DNA from: Clostridium thermarum
Lineage (GTDB): Bacteria; Bacillota; Clostridia; Clostridiales; Clostridiaceae
Direction: 5' to 3'
Assembly (NCBI RefSeq): GCF_006351925.1
Contig: NZ_CP040924.1
Span: forward strand, 2,609,860-2,673,859
DNA length: 64,000 bases
In this document: positions 9,367 through 18,411 of the stretch, in pieces
How positions within the stretch are numbered: position 1 is the stretch's first letter
Layout: the number at the start of each line of letters is the position of its first letter
Made by a program: the position numbers and the translations under genes
Notes under the pieces: generated by a model
What the model was told of the DNA's origin: nothing
Seen by the model: the letters and a program-made list of their open reading frames with translations, nothing else
Database searches by the model: none

Positions 9367-10236
9367 ATGTTTGGATACGTTCTTCCATGTAAGATGGAGC
9401 TGAAAGTTAAAGATTATGAAAAATTCAAAGCATATTATTGCGGGCTGTGCCATACTATAAAGGGTGAATTTGGAAACATACCTAGAGCTGCACTAAATTA
9501 TGATATGGCCTTTCTTGCCATATTGCTTGATTCTCTTAATGAAAACAAGCTATCTGCCAAAAAAATCACTTGCGCCCTTCACCCGTTAACAAAAAAACTA
9601 ATTATTACTGACAATGAGCCTTTAAAATATGCGGCCATGTGCAATATAGTATTGACCTATTATAAGCTTATTGATAATATTAATGATGATAATAATATGA
9701 AAAGTAAAATCGCATATATTGCGCTTAAAAATTATATAAAGGACAATACTTTTAATAAATACATAAGTGATTCTTTATATATGCTTTATAATATGGAAAA
9801 GGCAGCATATAAATACAATATAGATGAAATTTCTCATGTCTTTGCTGATCTAACCGGGTACATAATTTCAGACTATATTAAGGAAGAAACAGATTATAAG
9901 GTGACACTTTACTGGTTAGGCTATAATTTAGGAAAGTGGATCTACATTATAGATGCTTGGGACGATTTAGAGAAAGACATGAAAGACAATAAATTTAACC
10001 TTATAAATATATTGTATAATAGAGACAATCTTAATTATGAACAGCTGAAGGAAAAAACTGAAGAGAATATTGACTTTCTCTTAACATCCTGCGCTGCTTC
10101 TTGCTTGGAATTATTAAGTAAACTTCCATTAAAAAAGAATCAGGAACTATTATATAATATTTTAGAGCTAGGTCTAATGGAAAAAATGGATATTGTTTTT
10201 AAAAGGAGTGAATTAGTAAATGGCGAATCCTTATGA
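9367..10236 (+). CDS. DUF5685 family protein
   Basis: A 289-residue soluble protein that fits the DUF5685 family of Firmicutes. The N-terminus starts MFGYVLPCK and carries the [10 protein letters not shown] cysteine motif (residues about 23-32) and NYDMAF, with further cysteines at CALHPL and AMCN. Function is unknown. The cysteine/histidine pattern could bind metal. It overlaps the next gene, a J-domain protein, by 17 bases, so the two are co-translated. The start ATG has a GGAG-type ribosome binding site. Confidence 0.75.
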   Translation: MFGYVLPCKMELKVKDYEKFKAYYCGLCHTIKGEFGNIPRAALNYDMAFLAILLDSLNENKLSAKKITCALHPLTKKLIITDNEPLKYAAMCNIVLTYYKLIDNINDDNNMKSKIAYIALKNYIKDNTFNKYISDSLYMLYNMEKAAYKYNIDEISHVFADLTGYIISDYIKEETDYKVTLYWLGYNLGKWIYIIDAWDDLEKDMKDNKFNLINILYNRDNLNYEQLKEKTEENIDFLLTSCAASCLELLSKLPLKKNQELLYNILELGLMEKMDIVFKRSELVNGESL

Positions 10237-10876
10237 AATACTTGGTATCAGAGAAGGCGCTAGCAGGGAAGAGATAAAAAAAGCATATAGGGAACTGGCT
10301 AAAAAGTATCATCCGGACCAATATGGCACTAATCCTTTAAAGGACCTTGCAGAAGAAAAGATGCGCGAAATTAACGAAGCTTATGAATACCTTATGAAAA
10401 ATACTTCAGATAATTATTCCGGTTCTTCTTATTCAACAAAGAATGATCAAAGCAGAAGGGAATATACCGGTAGCTCATATAATGCAGGTAATAATTATAA
10501 CAGCGGCTACAACGAACCTGCAACCTATAGTTCTATCCGTGCAGATATTCAAAGAGGTAACCTTAGGAGTGCAGAAGCTGCTCTTGCATCCATTGTCAAT
10601 AAGGATGCTGAGTGGTATTTTCTTATGGGAATGCTTCATATGAAAAAAGGTTGGTATGATAGTGCCAGAAACTATCTTTCTACAGCATACAATTTAAATC
10701 CTTCCAATCCTGAATATCAGGATGCTTATAACAGCATGAACAGAAGAAACAATAACTATAGAAACAACTACTACGGCAGAGGTCGAAGAGATGATGAGTG
10801 TGATTTTTGTCTCAAACTATGGTGTGCAGATACACTCTGTGAATGTGCCGGTGGGGATTTAATAGGCTGTTGCTAA
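10220..10876 (+). CDS. J-domain protein with cysteine-rich tail
   Basis: A DnaJ-type J domain fills residues 1-65, with the essential HPD in KKYHPDQYG, so it should stimulate an Hsp70. A Ser/Asn/Tyr-rich linker follows. A helical TPR-like segment ([26 protein letters not shown]) comes next, and the last 28 residues hold seven cysteines in CxxC-like spacing. There is no G/F region and no DnaJ zinc domain, so this is a specialised type III J protein and not DnaJ itself. It overlaps the DUF5685 gene and is followed by a membrane-protein gene, suggesting a shared but unknown task. Confidence 0.85.
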   Translation: MANPYEILGIREGASREEIKKAYRELAKKYHPDQYGTNPLKDLAEEKMREINEAYEYLMKNTSDNYSGSSYSTKNDQSRREYTGSSYNAGNNYNSGYNEPATYSSIRADIQRGNLRSAEAALASIVNKDAEWYFLMGMLHMKKGWYDSARNYLSTAYNLNPSNPEYQDAYNSMNRRNNNYRNNYYGRGRRDDECDFCLKLWCADTLCECAGGDLIGCC

Positions 10877-10893
10877 GCCATGGAGGTGATTAT

Positions 10894-11394
10894 TTGAATA
10901 AGTCTTTAAACATTGCCAGAGGTGGCTTACTCATTGCCCTCACTGTTTTGTTAATATATATAAGTAGTGTGTCTCCCACAAGCAAACTTACAATTCTTAC
11001 AGTGGCCTCTGCTATGATTCCTTATTCCATAATGATTACTGGTGTTAAAAACAGTTTTATTGTGTACGCAGCCACATCCATACTTTCTTTTATTTTGACA
11101 GCTTCCAAGGCTGAACCTGTGGCTTATATACTTCTATTTGGGTTATACGGCTTTATCAAGTACTATGTAGAGTCCATAAATAAGGTTCTATTGGAAATAA
11201 TTTTAAAACTGGTATATTTCAATGCCACCTTCTTTATTCTATATAGTCTATATACAGAGCTATTTACCTCCCCCATCAATATAAAACTGTCTATATATGT
11301 ATTGATTGCCGCTGCTCAAGTAGTATTTTTCATCTATGATTATGCAATGACTGTTGTAATAAACTATATAAGAAGAAGATTTATAAAGAATTAA
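10894..11394 (+). CDS. hypothetical multi-spanning membrane protein
   Basis: A protein of 166 residues with about five hydrophobic helices and a basic C-terminus (NYIRRRFIKN). The start is TTG at 10894, chosen because GGAGGTGATT lies at ideal distance. The longer frame would begin inside the J-domain gene. No family recognised with certainty; its topology is reminiscent of small integral proteins with paired helices. It is the third gene of the DUF5685/J-domain unit and ends at a strong terminator. Confidence 0.65.
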   Translation: MNKSLNIARGGLLIALTVLLIYISSVSPTSKLTILTVASAMIPYSIMITGVKNSFIVYAATSILSFILTASKAEPVAYILLFGLYGFIKYYVESINKVLLEIILKLVYFNATFFILYSLYTELFTSPINIKLSIYVLIAAAQVVFFIYDYAMTVVINYIRRRFIKN

Positions 11395-11396
11395 GA

Positions 11397-11431
11397 AAAG
11401 AGCTTCATTTGTCTTTTAAATGAAGCTCTTT
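11397..11431 (+). terminator. terminator of the DUF5685 operon
   Basis: A 14-bp perfect stem (AAAGAGCTTCATTT / AAATGAAGCTCTTT) with a short loop, overlapping the end of the membrane-protein gene. Confidence 0.9.
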
Positions 11432-11478
11432 ATGTCTTCAAGTTACAATGGAGATTTGTATAAGAAAGGAATTACCTT

Positions 11479-11742
11479 ATGAAGTATTTTATTCTTTACC
11501 TTTTATTTATAAACTTTCTCGGTATAATCACAATGTATCGAGATAAATTGTATGCCAAACGCCATCAACGGCGAATAAAAGAATCTACCCTCTTTCTCAT
11601 AGCTCTTACCTTTGGAAGTCTAGGCATATTTTTAGGCATGCGTATCTTTAGGCATAAAACAAAGCATTGGAAGTTTGTTATTTTTATTCCTATAATTCTA
11701 CTCCTACAAATTGTATGTATTTATTGGTTCCTACTCCCATAG
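11479..11742 (+). CDS. DUF1294 family small membrane protein
   Basis: An 87-residue protein with three hydrophobic segments. The DUF1294 pattern is visible: MYRDKLYAKRHQRRI in the first loop, TFGSLGIFLGMRIFRHKTKH in the middle and a hydrophobic tail. Function of the family is unknown. The ribosome binding site AGAAAGGAA lies upstream of the ATG at 11479. Confidence 0.82.
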   Translation: MKYFILYLLFINFLGIITMYRDKLYAKRHQRRIKESTLFLIALTFGSLGIFLGMRIFRHKTKHWKFVIFIPIILLLQIVCIYWFLLP

Positions 11743-11877
11743 CAGAGTGAAAGTAACATTCACATGCGAGCAATTACCACCGCAATATTTGTCTTTGCTA
11801 CTTATAGTATTTCTACATTTGGAAACCTTAAAGTAATGGGAGCTATTTGAATGTTCTTTTGGAATGGGGGTAGAAGA

Positions 11878-12075
11878 ATGGTTCGTAAAGGAGTAATCGG
11901 TCAGTCTGGAGACATACCTTCGGAAATGCAGATGGCAGCGGAGGAAATCGGAAAAGAAATTGCACTAAAGGGAGCAATCTTGATGACCGGTGGTACCACC
12001 GGAGTTATGGAATTTTGCTCAAAAGGTGCTAAATCCGCTAATGGTTTAGTTGTGGGCTTTGTTCGGTATAAATGA
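11878..12075 (+). pseudogene. TIGR00725-like (LOG/Rossmann) protein, truncated
   Basis: The 65 residues match the N-terminal part of TIGR00725 proteins, a Rossmann family related to LOG nucleotide phosphoribohydrolases: KGVIGQSGDIP, the helix MAAEEIGKEIA and the loop MTGGTTGVMEF. The family is normally about 150-170 residues, but here the frame stops right after GLVVGF, where GILPG would be expected. The second half is gone. The start ATG at 11878 has GGGGGTAG upstream. A 28-codon open frame just before it (11764-11850) may be a second remnant. Confidence 0.6.
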
Positions 12076-12140
12076 CTGGTGTATTATTCATCTTTTTAGA
12101 AACTTACACCTATAAAATTGTCAAATGTCCATTATCAATT

Positions 12141-12177
12141 AAAGCGGTTATACCATCTACCGATGGTATAGCCGCTT
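12141..12177. terminator. terminator after pheA
   Basis: A 17-bp near-perfect stem (AAAGCGGTTATACCATC and its complement) with a four- to five-base loop directly after the pheA stop. It could act in both directions. Confidence 0.85.
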
Positions 12178-12180
12178 TCC

Positions 12181-13023
12181 TTAGCAGTCTTTTACAAAGT
12201 TGCCTAGTACTTTAAAGTTTCTGCAAATTGCCTTTATCCTCTCAAGACCATTTCTCACCTTTTCATCCTTCAGGTTTCCTTCCACGTCGATATGAAAGGA
12301 GTATTCCCATGGAACATTGGGGATTGGTCTGGATTCTATGAACAGCATGTTTAAGTTGCTTTCGTATATAATCTTGATTACGCTGTAAAGAGAACCAACC
12401 ACATGAGGCAAAGTAAGTATAATGCTTATTTTGTTTGCTTCATCGGATTGTTCCAATTCATTGCTGATTGCAATGAATCTGGTGAAGTTTTTCTCGTTGG
12501 TATTAATATTTTCCTTAATGACCTCCAGCCCATATAACTTGGCTGCCCTAATACCACCTACAGCAGCCTTAGTTTTCGAGTTGCATTGCTTCACATATTC
12601 TGCGCTTTTTGCAGTATTATAGTAGTTGAATAACTTCCATTCACTGTGTGACTGCAAAAATTCCTTGCTCTGCTGAAGGCCTTGGGGATGAGAATAAACT
12701 TCTCGGATATCCTCAAGGGTTGTTCCTTTAATACCCAAAAGGCATTGATTTATTCTCATACATTTTTCTGCAACTATAAACACGTTGTACTTGTTCAATA
12801 AATCCATAACTTCTGATATTCCTCCGGTAGAGGAATTCTCTATTGGCACCACGGCATATCTTACTTCTCTATTGTGAAGTAGTTTAAATACTCCTTCAAA
12901 GGACTCACTGTAAGCTTCTTTACAGTCATCTCCAAAGATACTCAGCATTGCATCATGGGTATATGAGCCCGGTACACCGTAGTAACCTATAACTATATTT
13001 TTAACTGCTAAATTAGTATTCAT
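12181..13023 (-). CDS. pheA: prephenate dehydratase
   Basis: Converts prephenate to phenylpyruvate in phenylalanine synthesis. The 280 residues are a monofunctional enzyme without a chorismate mutase domain. The catalytic-domain motif ENINTNEKNFTRFIAI (TRF) lies near residue 180. A C-terminal ACT domain carries the ESRP allosteric phenylalanine site (FIESRPIPN). It is the last gene of cimA-leuB-pheA, eight bases behind leuB, so it may be controlled by the isoleucine T-box although it belongs to another pathway. Confidence 0.95.
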   Translation of the reverse strand: MNTNLAVKNIVIGYYGVPGSYTHDAMLSIFGDDCKEAYSESFEGVFKLLHNREVRYAVVPIENSSTGGISEVMDLLNKYNVFIVAEKCMRINQCLLGIKGTTLEDIREVYSHPQGLQQSKEFLQSHSEWKLFNYYNTAKSAEYVKQCNSKTKAAVGGIRAAKLYGLEVIKENINTNEKNFTRFIAISNELEQSDEANKISIILTLPHVVGSLYSVIKIIYESNLNMLFIESRPIPNVPWEYSFHIDVEGNLKDEKVRNGLERIKAICRNFKVLGNFVKDC

Positions 13024-13031
13024 GTATTACC

Positions 13032-14105
13032 TCATCTTAATTCTTTAACTACAAGGTGCCCCATAGCCTCACAGCCTACAGCCGCCATTCCAGGCGACAT
13101 TATGTCAAGGGTCCTGTAGCCTTTGTCAAGAACCTTGTTTATTGCATTTTCTATATCTTTTGCCGCTTCCGGCATATTAAAGGAATATCTCAGCATCATG
13201 GCAGCACTCATTATAGTAGCCAGAGGATTTGCTTTGTCCTGTCCGGCTATATCCGGAGCAGATCCATGTATTGGCTCATAAAGTCCAACATTGCCATCAC
13301 CTAAGGATGCTGAAGGAAGCATTCCTAAGGATCCTGTGATCATGGAAGCTTCATCACTTAGTATATCACCAAACATATTCTCAGTCAAAATCACATGGAA
13401 TTGTGAAGGCTTCCTGATCAGTTGCATTGCTGCATTATCAACATACATGAAATTTAACTCCACGTCTGGATACTGCTTCGAAATTTCTGTTACAACCTCT
13501 CTCCACAGTCTTGAGCTTTCCAACACATTGGCCTTATCAACAAGTGTTAATTTCTTATCTCTCTTTCTTGCTATATCAAAAGCCATATGAGAAATTCTTG
13601 CTATTTCAGCTGTGGTATATACCTGAGTATCCCAAGCCTTGTAGGTACCATCCTCAAGCTGAACCTTTTTCTTTTCCCCGAAATAAGAACCTCCTATAAG
13701 TTCTCTTATTATCAGTATATCAAGTCCATCTTGCAGGGCTTCTTCCTTTAACATTGATGCTGACTTTAATTGTGGGAATACTATGGCTGGTCTTAAATTA
13801 GCATATACCCCAAGTGCCTTTCTTATACCTAAAAGTCCAGCCTCCGGTCTCAAATGGCCGGGGAGTGTATCCCATTTTTCTCCTCCAACGGCACCTAAAA
13901 GCACAGCATCACTGGCCTGGCATATTTTTATTGTTTCTTCCGGCAGTGGTACCCCGGTTTTATCAATGGCAATCCCACCCATAAGCACCTCTTCTTTTTC
14001 AAACTCAACACCGTACTTTTCCCCAATTACATCTAGTACTTTTAGTGCTTGTTTAATTACCTCCGGACCAATTCCATCCCCCGGTATAACTGCTATTTTC
14101 TTCAT
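13032..14105 (-). CDS. leuB: 3-isopropylmalate dehydrogenase
   Basis: NAD-dependent oxidative decarboxylation of 3-isopropylmalate, and of 3-methylmalate in the citramalate route to isoleucine. The 357 residues have the isocitrate/isopropylmalate signature [19 protein letters not shown] and the substrate loop ELIGGSYFG. It sits between cimA and pheA. leuC and leuD, which would normally be nearby, are not in this window. Pairing with cimA suggests service to both leucine and isoleucine. Confidence 0.97.
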   Translation of the reverse strand: MKKIAVIPGDGIGPEVIKQALKVLDVIGEKYGVEFEKEEVLMGGIAIDKTGVPLPEETIKICQASDAVLLGAVGGEKWDTLPGHLRPEAGLLGIRKALGVYANLRPAIVFPQLKSASMLKEEALQDGLDILIIRELIGGSYFGEKKKVQLEDGTYKAWDTQVYTTAEIARISHMAFDIARKRDKKLTLVDKANVLESSRLWREVVTEISKQYPDVELNFMYVDNAAMQLIRKPSQFHVILTENMFGDILSDEASMITGSLGMLPSASLGDGNVGLYEPIHGSAPDIAGQDKANPLATIMSAAMMLRYSFNMPEAAKDIENAINKVLDKGYRTLDIMSPGMAAVGCEAMGHLVVKELR

Positions 14106-14127
14106 TTCTTTCTACCCCCATCTTTAT

Positions 14128-15768
14128 TTATTCTGCACAGCTGGCAGCACCATAATCTTCTGCCCTATTGTGGCTGCCTTTCAAAAGTCCATTTCTGGCC
14201 TTTTCTTCATATAAAAAATATTCAATAGAATCAACTAAAGCTTTCCAACTGGCTTCAATTATATTTGTAGAAACTCCAACGGTTCCCCATGTTTTATCAC
14301 CGTTTGTGGTTTCGATGTGAACCCTAACCTTAGCAGCTGTTGCTTCAGTGGTTTCCAGAACTCTAACCTTATAATCAGTCAACCTTATGCTGTTTAGCTG
14401 AGGATAAAATAGTTCCAGCGCCTTTCTTAGTGCACGGTCCATGGCATTTACCGGACCATCCCCTTCTGCCGCGGTTATTTCCTCTACCCCATCTACTTCA
14501 ACTTTTATAACCGCATAGGCGCTGTATTTCTCCTCCCATTTGTCTTCGCAGTGAACCCTAAAGTCCTTAACCTCGAAGAACTCTTCTTTCAGGCCCAGCA
14601 TTTTTCTCACCATTAGCTCAAAGGAGGAATCTGCCCCCTCAAATTGGTAACCATCATACTCTAATTGCTTTAGGTGATCTATTATGCCTTGTGCTTGTGG
14701 AGAATCCTTTGTAATCCAAGGAGCTACCCCCTGTATCTTCTTTACAACAGTACTCTTTCCGCTAACCTCTGACATAAGAATTCTTCTGCTATTTCCAACC
14801 AGCTCCGGCTTAATATGCTCAAAGGAAAGAGGATTTTTTAATACCGCATCTATATGCATGCCCCCCTTATGTGTAAAGGCACTGTTTCCAATATAAGGTG
14901 CCTTAGAATTATGTGCCATATTTGCTACCTCACTTATATATCTGGATAAGGTAGTAAGTTCGCTGAGATTTTCACCGCACTTAATATTCATATTAAGCTT
15001 AAGCTTTAAGGTTGGTATAATAGCCGTCAAATCAGCATTACCGCATCTTTCCCCATAGCCATTAAAGGTGCCTTGAATCATGTCTGCACCCTTTATCACT
15101 GCTTCTACGGAATTAGCTACAGCAGTACCTATGTCATTATGGCAATGTATTCCTATTGAATCCCCCATGCTGTCCTTTACCTTTTCAACAATCTCACAAA
15201 TCTCTGAGGTTAAGGTGCCACCATTTGTGTCACATAGCACCAGCCATTGCGCTCCCGCCTCTTTTGCTGCCATAAGAGTCATTAAGGCGTAACTCTCATT
15301 TGCCTTAAACCCGTCAAAGAAATGCTCTGCATCATAGATTACTTCTTTTCCAGCAGCCTTTAGGTAGGCTACGGTATCCTTAATCATATTGATATTTTCA
15401 TCTAGAGTGGTCTTCAGTACCTCTATAACATGCATATCCCAGCTCTTGCCAAATATTGCTACAGCCTGAGTATTAGCTCTGATAAGAGCTGCAACATTTA
15501 TATCTTCTTCAACGGATATCATAGGCTTTCTGGTACTTCCAAAGGCTACCAGTTTTGAATTCTTGAGTTTCAAATTCTGAATGTTATTAAAGAACTCTAT
15601 ATCTTTTGGATTGGATGTAGGATTACCGGCTTCGATATAATCAATACCGAATTGGTCTAACTGCCTACATATTTTGAGTTTGTCCTGGAGTGTAAATGAG
15701 ATACCTTCTGCTTGAGCCCCATCTCTTAAGGTTGTGTCATAGATAAATAATTTGCGCCCTGTTTTCAA
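14128..15768 (-). CDS. cimA: (R)-citramalate synthase
   Basis: Condenses pyruvate and acetyl-CoA to citramalate, the entry to threonine-independent isoleucine synthesis. The DRE-TIM barrel is seen in YDTTLRDGAQAEG and HCHNDIGTAVAN, followed by a C-terminal LeuA-type regulatory dimer domain (about residues 420-530). GAQAEG in place of GEQTPG and AGNPTS are typical of the clostridial CimA/LeuA2 group. I start at TTG 15768, with AAGGGGG about ten bases upstream. The open frame continues to 15885 only because it runs through the T-box leader. Confidence 0.93.
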   Translation of the reverse strand: MKTGRKLFIYDTTLRDGAQAEGISFTLQDKLKICRQLDQFGIDYIEAGNPTSNPKDIEFFNNIQNLKLKNSKLVAFGSTRKPMISVEEDINVAALIRANTQAVAIFGKSWDMHVIEVLKTTLDENINMIKDTVAYLKAAGKEVIYDAEHFFDGFKANESYALMTLMAAKEAGAQWLVLCDTNGGTLTSEICEIVEKVKDSMGDSIGIHCHNDIGTAVANSVEAVIKGADMIQGTFNGYGERCGNADLTAIIPTLKLKLNMNIKCGENLSELTTLSRYISEVANMAHNSKAPYIGNSAFTHKGGMHIDAVLKNPLSFEHIKPELVGNSRRILMSEVSGKSTVVKKIQGVAPWITKDSPQAQGIIDHLKQLEYDGYQFEGADSSFELMVRKMLGLKEEFFEVKDFRVHCEDKWEEKYSAYAVIKVEVDGVEEITAAEGDGPVNAMDRALRKALELFYPQLNSIRLTDYKVRVLETTEATAAKVRVHIETTNGDKTWGTVGVSTNIIEASWKALVDSIEYFLYEEKARNGLLKGSHNRAEDYGAASCAE

Positions 15769-15794
15769 AAAAACATACCCCCTTTTTATAAATG

Positions 15795-16070
15795 CAAAAA
15801 GAGCATACTTTACCCGTATGGGGCGAAGTATACTCGCGGTACCACCCAAATTTTTACTCAAAAATCTAACGGTTTGCACCGGCACAGCTTAATTAAGGTA
15901 AAATTCCCCAATAGACCTTGTTCAGCCTGCAGTTCAAAGGTGATTTTTCATATTCACTATCTCTATGGGCTTTCACCTACCCCCACTCTCTTATTAGATG
16001 AACTGCTTTTTATACATTCCATCATTTAAAGAGACTCATGAATATTACTTTTCCTTATCATCACTTTTTA
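15795..16070 (-). promoter_or_regulatory. T-box riboswitch (isoleucine) before cimA
   Basis: The T-box sequence GGGTGGTACCGCG is at 15835-15847 (minus). The terminator stem 15801-15811 / 15825-15835 ends in T5. Stem I has the conserved AAGG-AAAAGTA / GAA...CCTT specifier-loop layout near 15938-16056 and a perfect GCAGTTCA / TGAACTGC helix (15929-16006). Counting back from CCTT, the specifier reads ATC (15942-15944), isoleucine, with one extra base compared with the ilvC copy. Uncharged tRNA-Ile would allow read-through into cimA-leuB-pheA. Confidence 0.93.
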
Positions 16071-16084
16071 TTATATTGTTTAAT

Positions 16085-16113
16085 AATTTAGCATAATTAT
16101 GCGTGACTGTCAA
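16085..16113 (-). promoter_or_regulatory. cimA promoter with palindromic operator in the spacer
   Basis: TTGACA (minus of 16108-16113), a 17-bp spacer and TAAATT (16085-16090) lie just upstream of the T-box leader. The spacer contains the perfect palindrome GCATAATTATGC (16091-16102), the same motif as in the argG and leuA promoters. Position between -35 and -10 is what a repressor site would have. Confidence 0.65.
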
Positions 16114-16173
16114 TATAATGCACATATTTTTAATAAATATTTATTTAAATATACATATTTATATTCATTCTAA

Positions 16174-16202
16174 TTGACACTAAATTTCTAAACTATTATA
16201 AT
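16174..16202 (+). promoter_or_regulatory. ilvBN promoter
   Basis: A fully consensus sigma-A promoter: TTGACA (16174-16179), 17-bp spacer, TATAAT (16197-16202), about 30 bases before ilvB. It lacks the palindrome found in the divergent cimA promoter and has no T-box. Confidence 0.85.
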
Positions 16203-16235
16203 TTAGGAAATATATACATAAGGAGGGGGCTACAA

Positions 16236-17864
16236 ATGAAGGCTTCAGAAGCAATTGTAAAATGTCTTCAGGAGGAAAAGGTTGATGTCATATTTGGTTA
16301 CCCAGGTGCAGCGGTTATACCAATATATGAAGAACTACGAAAAAGCAAAATAAGGCACATCCTTGTGCGTCATGAGCAAGGAGCAGGACACTGTGCCAGC
16401 GGTTATGCCAGAGTTACAGGAAAAGTTGGGGTTTGCATGGTAACTTCTGGTCCCGGTGCTACAAATGTCATTACTGCTATAGCTACAGCTTATATGGATT
16501 CCATACCAATGGTTATACTTACTGGGCAAGTTAATCTGCATCAAATAGGTAAGGATGTTTTTCAAGAAGCTGATATAACCGGTTCTACAGAACCTTTTAC
16601 AAAACATAACTACTTGATTAAAAATGAAAATGATATTCCGCGAATACTAAAAGAAGCCTTTCATATTGCGGGGACCGGAAGACCTGGACCGGTTTTAGTG
16701 GATATCCCTATGGATCTCCAAAATAAAGATATTGATTTTGATTATTCACAGGTGGTTAACATAAGGGGTTATAAGCCTACAGTAAATGGTCACATTCTTC
16801 AAATAAAGAAGATTGTCGAAAAGCTCGAAAGCTGCTCCAGACCATTGGTTTGTGTTGGAGGAGGTGTCGCCTGCTCTAATGCCAGAGAGGAACTGAGAAC
16901 CTTTTTAAAGCTTTCTGGTATTCCTGTAGTCCACACTCTGCTTGGAAAAGATTCTGTAGAGAGTAGTAGTGATAGATATTTAGGTTTAATCGGCATGCAT
17001 GGCTTTATCTCTGCCAATAAGGCTGTATCCAGAGCTGATGTTATTATTTGCATAGGAACACGATTTGGAGACAGGGCAATTGGTCCTTTTAAAACTGGCC
17101 ACCATAAGGATATAATTCATATCGATATTGATCCCGCTGAGATAGGAAAGAGTCTATCTACTCTTATTCCGGTAGTTGGGGATGCCAAGGATATTTTATC
17201 TCAGCTGAATACTATGATTACTCCCTTAGATCTAACTGCATGGATAAAGGAGCTTCAAGATATAAAGAGCAATGATCCGTCATTAATACATGGTAAGCAG
17301 CAAAAAAACTCTGACAGCAGCGTAAATCCAAAGGAAGCCATTAAATATATATCAGAATTAGTGGATGAAAATGCAATCTTGGTATCCGATGTAGGGCAGA
17401 ACCAAATGTGGGCCTCAAGGCACTTTGATATTTTCCAAAACAGACTGTTTATTACTTCCGGTGGTCTGGGAACTATGGGATATTCCCTTCCAGCAGCCAT
17501 CGGAGCTAAGGTTGCCTGCCCTGACAGAAGTGTTATTGTGACACTTGGGGATGGTTCATTCCAAATGAGCCTCCAGGAACTTGGCACAATCATTAACACC
17601 AATGTAAAGTTAATAATTGTACTCTTTAACAACAGCGGCCTTGGCATGGTTAGAGAGCTTCAAAAGGGAGTTTACCAGCACACCTACGGAGTGGATATAG
17701 AGCATAATCCTGACTTCACCAAAATTGCTGAGGCTTATGGTTTGAATGCAAAAAAGGCTACAAACAATGAAGAGTTTGCTCAGGCCTTCCGCTGGGCACT
17801 GGACCAGTCTAATACTACTTTGATTGAATGTATAGTTGATCCTGAAGTCAGAACACTTCTATAA
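16236..17864 (+). CDS. ilvB: acetolactate synthase large subunit (with ilvN)
   Basis: Thiamine-diphosphate enzyme making acetolactate or acetohydroxybutyrate for valine, leucine and isoleucine. The 542 residues hold the N-terminal GYPGAAVIPIYE with the catalytic glutamate in RHEQGAGH, a central FAD-binding domain, and the ThDP motif GDGSFQMSLQELGTI...NN near residues 430-460. It is followed 13 bases later by the small subunit gene. A second, T-box-controlled ilvB lies at 42224-43897. Confidence 0.95.
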   Translation: MKASEAIVKCLQEEKVDVIFGYPGAAVIPIYEELRKSKIRHILVRHEQGAGHCASGYARVTGKVGVCMVTSGPGATNVITAIATAYMDSIPMVILTGQVNLHQIGKDVFQEADITGSTEPFTKHNYLIKNENDIPRILKEAFHIAGTGRPGPVLVDIPMDLQNKDIDFDYSQVVNIRGYKPTVNGHILQIKKIVEKLESCSRPLVCVGGGVACSNAREELRTFLKLSGIPVVHTLLGKDSVESSSDRYLGLIGMHGFISANKAVSRADVIICIGTRFGDRAIGPFKTGHHKDIIHIDIDPAEIGKSLSTLIPVVGDAKDILSQLNTMITPLDLTAWIKELQDIKSNDPSLIHGKQQKNSDSSVNPKEAIKYISELVDENAILVSDVGQNQMWASRHFDIFQNRLFITSGGLGTMGYSLPAAIGAKVACPDRSVIVTLGDGSFQMSLQELGTIINTNVKLIIVLFNNSGLGMVRELQKGVYQHTYGVDIEHNPDFTKIAEAYGLNAKKATNNEEFAQAFRWALDQSNTTLIECIVDPEVRTLL

Positions 17865-17877
17865 AAGGAGGAGCAAG

Positions 17878-18366
17878 ATGAAAAAGCATATTTTATCCAT
17901 ACTGGTAGAAAATCACTCCGGTGTTCTCAGTAAAATATCTGGCCTTTTCAGTAGAAGAGGGTATAACATTGAAAGCTTAACGGTAGGAACTACAGAGGAT
18001 CCCACTATTTCCAGAATTACAATAGTAGCTGAGGGTGATAATACTATCATCGAACAAATCACAAAGCAATTAAACAAATTAATTGATGTCATCAAAGTCC
18101 AAAAAATAGATACAGAAAATGCAGTAACCAGGGAAATTGCCTTGATAAAGGTCAGTGCAACCTTAAGCAATAGATCCTCTATTATAGAAGTGGTAAATAT
18201 CTTCCGATCTAATATCATAGATGTAAATGATAAAAGCATGATAATAGAAGTAACCGGAGATTCTAAAAAAGTCTCTGCCATGATCGAGATGTTGAGACCC
18301 TTTGGCATCATTGAAATGATAAGAACAGGCTTGACAGCTCTCAACCGGGGAAACAAATCTATCTAA
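17878..18366 (+). CDS. ilvN: acetolactate synthase small (regulatory) subunit
   Basis: A 162-residue regulatory subunit with an N-terminal ACT domain (ILVENHSGVLSKISGLFSRRGYNI) that binds valine in the family, and a C-terminal half (ALIKVSATLSNRSSIIEVVNIF) typical of IlvN/IlvH. Start ATG at 17878 has AGGAGGAGC upstream. The longer frame from 17836 overlaps ilvB and is not needed. It ends at a strong bidirectional terminator shared with leuA. Confidence 0.95.
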   Translation: MKKHILSILVENHSGVLSKISGLFSRRGYNIESLTVGTTEDPTISRITIVAEGDNTIIEQITKQLNKLIDVIKVQKIDTENAVTREIALIKVSATLSNRSSIIEVVNIFRSNIIDVNDKSMIIEVTGDSKKVSAMIEMLRPFGIIEMIRTGLTALNRGNKSI

Positions 18367-18371
18367 TTAGA

Positions 18372-18411
18372 AACAAATAAACAGATGGCTCTTGCCATCT
18401 GTTTATTTGTT
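18372..18411. terminator. bidirectional terminator between ilvN and leuA
   Basis: Perfect 18-bp stem with a TCTT loop (arms 18372-18389 and 18394-18411). It serves ilvN on plus and leuA on minus, and overlaps the last codons of leuA. Confidence 0.92.

Noticed and set aside
15769-15885. N-terminal extension of cimA
   Set aside because: The added codons are the T-box sequence and terminator. A TTG with a good ribosome site stands at 15768.
16236-17864. ilvB at 16.2 kb as a catabolic acetolactate synthase (AlsS)
   Set aside because: It is followed directly by a regulatory subunit with an ACT domain and lies beside leu and cim genes, so a biosynthetic role fits better.
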